Assembly: GCA_964554385.1 (NCBI GenBank)
Contig: CAZKOM010000007.1
Location: 1-50,945, forward strand
Reading direction: 5' to 3'
DNA from: JAGKXC01 sp964554385
GTDB taxonomy: Bacteria > Bacteroidota > Bacteroidia > NS11-12g > UBA955
DNA length: 50,945 bases
The translations under genes were made by a program, and so were the position numbers. The notes beneath the pieces are model-generated. The model saw only the letters and a program-made list of their open reading frames with translations. It was not told the origin of the DNA and ran no database searches. The stretch's first letter is position 1, and every line of letters begins with the position of its first letter. Of the stretch, positions 49,874-50,945 are shown in pieces.

Positions 49874-50416
49874 ATGCAAGAATCGGCACTTGTTATTAGG
49901 CGAGGGACATTAGATGATGTGGAGTTGTTGCATCAAATTGGAATAAAAACATTTGATGATACGTTTGGCGGTACGTGTACTAAGGCCGATATGCAGTATG
50001 TGTTGGAGAAGTTTTTTAACAAAGCACAGTGTAAAATAGATTTGTCGGATCCCAAGGATAATTTTTTCTTTTTGGAAGAGGGCGGTGTAACAAAAGGATA
50101 CATTCGTATTAATGACATACACGAATGCCCCTTAGATTCATTAAGAGAATTTCGTACGGTGGAACTAGTTCGGTTGTATGTGTTAAAAGAATATCATGGT
50201 ACCCATGTGGGTAACGAATTAATGCAATTTGCTATTCGTTTTGCTATGGATAATGGATTTGAAAAGATGTATTTATCGGTTTGGGAATATAATTTCAGAG
50301 CGCGTGGATTTTACGAAAAACATGGATTTACGAATACGGGAATCAAGAATGATTTTCCTTTGGGTTCAACCCCTCAAACCGACTACTGGTTTGTGAGGGA
50401 TATTGATATTGAGTAA
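49874..50416 (+). CDS. GNAT family N-acetyltransferase
   Basis: The 180-residue protein has the GNAT pattern: VIRRGTLDDVELLHQIGIKTFDDTFGG, YIRINDI, the acetyl-CoA motif VRLYVLKEYHGTHVGNELMQFAI, and MYLSVWEYNFRARGFYEKHGF. It resembles the spermine/spermidine and PaiA-like acetyltransferases (TFDDTFGG). The substrate is unknown. Its last 41 bases before the end of the conserved part recur exactly after the 50534 gap, which suggests a near copy of this gene in the neighbourhood or an assembly join. Confidence 0.9.
   Translation: MQESALVIRRGTLDDVELLHQIGIKTFDDTFGGTCTKADMQYVLEKFFNKAQCKIDLSDPKDNFFFLEEGGVTKGYIRINDIHECPLDSLREFRTVELVRLYVLKEYHGTHVGNELMQFAIRFAMDNGFEKMYLSVWEYNFRARGFYEKHGFTNTGIKNDFPLGSTPQTDYWFVRDIDIE
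50358..50398 (+). repeat. First copy of a 41-bp exact repeat (GNAT gene end)
   Basis: Bases 50358-50398 are identical to 50544-50584. After the repeat the two copies differ in a few bases but stay alignable for about ten more. It encodes LGSTPQTDYWFVR, the last conserved part of the GNAT protein. Confidence 0.95.
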
Positions 50417-50461
50417 ATTCAAGAAATTTCAAGGATATGTTGGGACACGCGTTGTGGGAAC

Positions 50462-50533
50462 TTAATAATTTCGACCGTGGCGGGAAAGCATGTTGAATGC
50501 TTCTTCCCAGTTAGGGATATTATCTGATTCGAA
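50462..50533 (-). CDS. C-terminal end of an unrecognised minus-strand gene, cut by a gap
   Basis: On the minus strand the bases from the gap edge read a 23-residue open frame ending with WEEAFNMLSRHGRNY and TAA (50462-50464). The amphipathic helix pattern looks like a real C-terminus. The rest of the gene would lie within the gap, so the true gap is longer than 10 bases or the join is wrong. I do not recognise the family. Confidence 0.45.
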   Translation of the reverse strand, partial: FESDNIPNWEEAFNMLSRHGRNY

Positions 50534-50543
50534 NNNNNNNNNN
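50534..50543. other. Assembly gap (10 N), suspicious join
   Basis: The left side enters the gap inside a minus-strand gene end; the right side begins exactly with a 41-bp copy of the GNAT gene end seen at 50358. So the placeholder hides at least two gene parts, or the scaffolder joined two contigs through this repeat. Confidence 0.9.
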
Positions 50544-50602
50544 CTTTGGGTTCAACCCCTCAAACCGACTACTGGTTTGTGAGGAATATCGGGTTAATTT
50601 AA
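50544..50602 (+). CDS. C-terminal fragment of a second, near-identical GNAT gene
   Basis: The frame gives LGSTPQTDYWFVRNIGLI and stop TAA (50600-50602). The first copy ends VRDIDIE. The difference after the exact repeat suggests a true diverged paralogue, not only the same DNA seen twice. The 5' part lies in the gap. It overlaps the end of the convergent GNAT gene by nine bases. Confidence 0.6.
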
Positions 50603-50945
50603 TTCGTAGTTATCGATTTTATACCAAATTTGGCATTCTTGTTCGTAATTGAACTCACCCATGTTTTTAAATCCAATGTTTTTTAAAATCTTTTTAGATG
50701 CAATATTGGCTTGGTGCGCTGCAGCATATAATGCAGGTAATTGCATGATGTCAAAGCCATATTTTAAACAAGCTTGTGCAGATTCTAATGCATAGCCGTT
50801 CCCCCAGAATTCTTGTCTAAATCGGTAGCCCAGATCATAATAATTTGATACTCCATTGGTTGTTGTTGGGTTGTATTTCAATCCGCTCCAACCTACGAAT
50901 TCATTTGTATCTTTATGGATAACAGCCCATCGTCCTATACCATAC
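50594..50945 (-). CDS. GNAT N-acetyltransferase (RimJ/RimL-like), start beyond the window
   Basis: The frame is open from the right edge to TAA 50594-50596. It reads YGIGRWAVIHKDTNEFVGWSGL, then LGYRFRQEFWGNGYALES (acetyl-CoA loop) and ANIASKKILKNIGFKNMGEF, the typical ending of the Acetyltransf_3 group. At least 116 residues are seen; the N-terminal third is missing. A TTG at 50881 is not a real start, because the conserved frame continues upstream. Third GNAT-related reading frame in the last 1.1 kb. Confidence 0.88.
   Translation of the reverse strand, partial: YGIGRWAVIHKDTNEFVGWSGLKYNPTTTNGVSNYYDLGYRFRQEFWGNGYALESAQACLKYGFDIMQLPALYAAAHQANIASKKILKNIGFKNMGEFNYEQECQIWYKIDNYELN

Noticed and set aside
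1..50945. CRISPR arrays, tRNA or rRNA genes, insertion sequences, phage genes
   Set aside because: I saw no spaced repeats, no tRNA-like clover motifs in the short spacers, no transposase or integrase.

Overview
The window reads as a chromosomal stretch from a member of the Bacteroidota. Reasons: several proteins carry type IX secretion (T9SS) C-terminal sorting domains. There is a sigma-54-type regulator/LptE/TPR/SecG cluster in the order known from this phylum. Promoter-like elements match the Bacteroidota -33 TTG / -7 TAnnTTTG pattern, and classical Shine-Dalgarno sequences are scarce. I see no rRNA, tRNA, CRISPR array, insertion sequence or prophage. Four N runs (337-346, 3213-3222, 21405-21504, 50534-50543) mark scaffold joins, so this is a draft or metagenome-type assembly. 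At least one gap (3213) is not a real gap, and one (50534) probably hides or misjoins genes.

Layout. 1-7600: an alpha/beta hydrolase end, a secreted protein broken by one stop codon, tex, hutU, a GNAT acetyltransferase and an SDR plus flavin-reductase pair ending in a strong terminator. 7681-11654 (minus): an envelope operon of sigma-54 activator, lptE, TPR protein and secG, divergent from parC and an rRNA-methyltransferase-like gene. 15814-18901 (minus): a NatAB-like ABC exporter and an outer-membrane protein. 19105-24829: yceI, an AI-2E family permease, a DUF2461 protein, corA, and a padR-pspC unit with a striking operator. 24826-29609 (minus): a very long M1 peptidase with a predicted barrel tail, and another outer-membrane protein.

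29738-35592 is the most interesting block: VOC protein, MbnP-like protein, MbnH/MauG-like di-haem enzyme, a T9SS-exported YHYH protein and a T9SS propeller/Ig protein. MbnH is known to oxidise tryptophan in MbnP to kynurenine, creating a copper site. Here that pair sits beside a His-rich YHYH protein sent to the cell surface, which suggests a surface or periplasmic copper-handling module. 35602-38144 (minus) holds LOG, acyltransferase, CHAP and DUF1801 genes in a tightly packed run. 38270-43248 holds four exported proteins, including a PAP2/haloperoxidase-like lipoprotein with an internal degenerate duplicate and a T9SS protein with a module resembling those next to C25 peptidases.

43789-46067 is an arsenic resistance operon (arsR, DUF6428, ACR3 pump, thioredoxin-type arsC) behind a 26-bp palindromic operator. 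46139-50945 holds envelope and small enzymes (lipoprotein, prohibitin-like protein, PhnB-like VOC, DoxX) and several GNAT genes around the last gap.

A recurring pattern is a TAnnTTTG-like box ending only 3-5 bases before the start codon of several genes, suggesting leaderless mRNAs. Function calls rest on motif recognition and family memory; no database search was possible.
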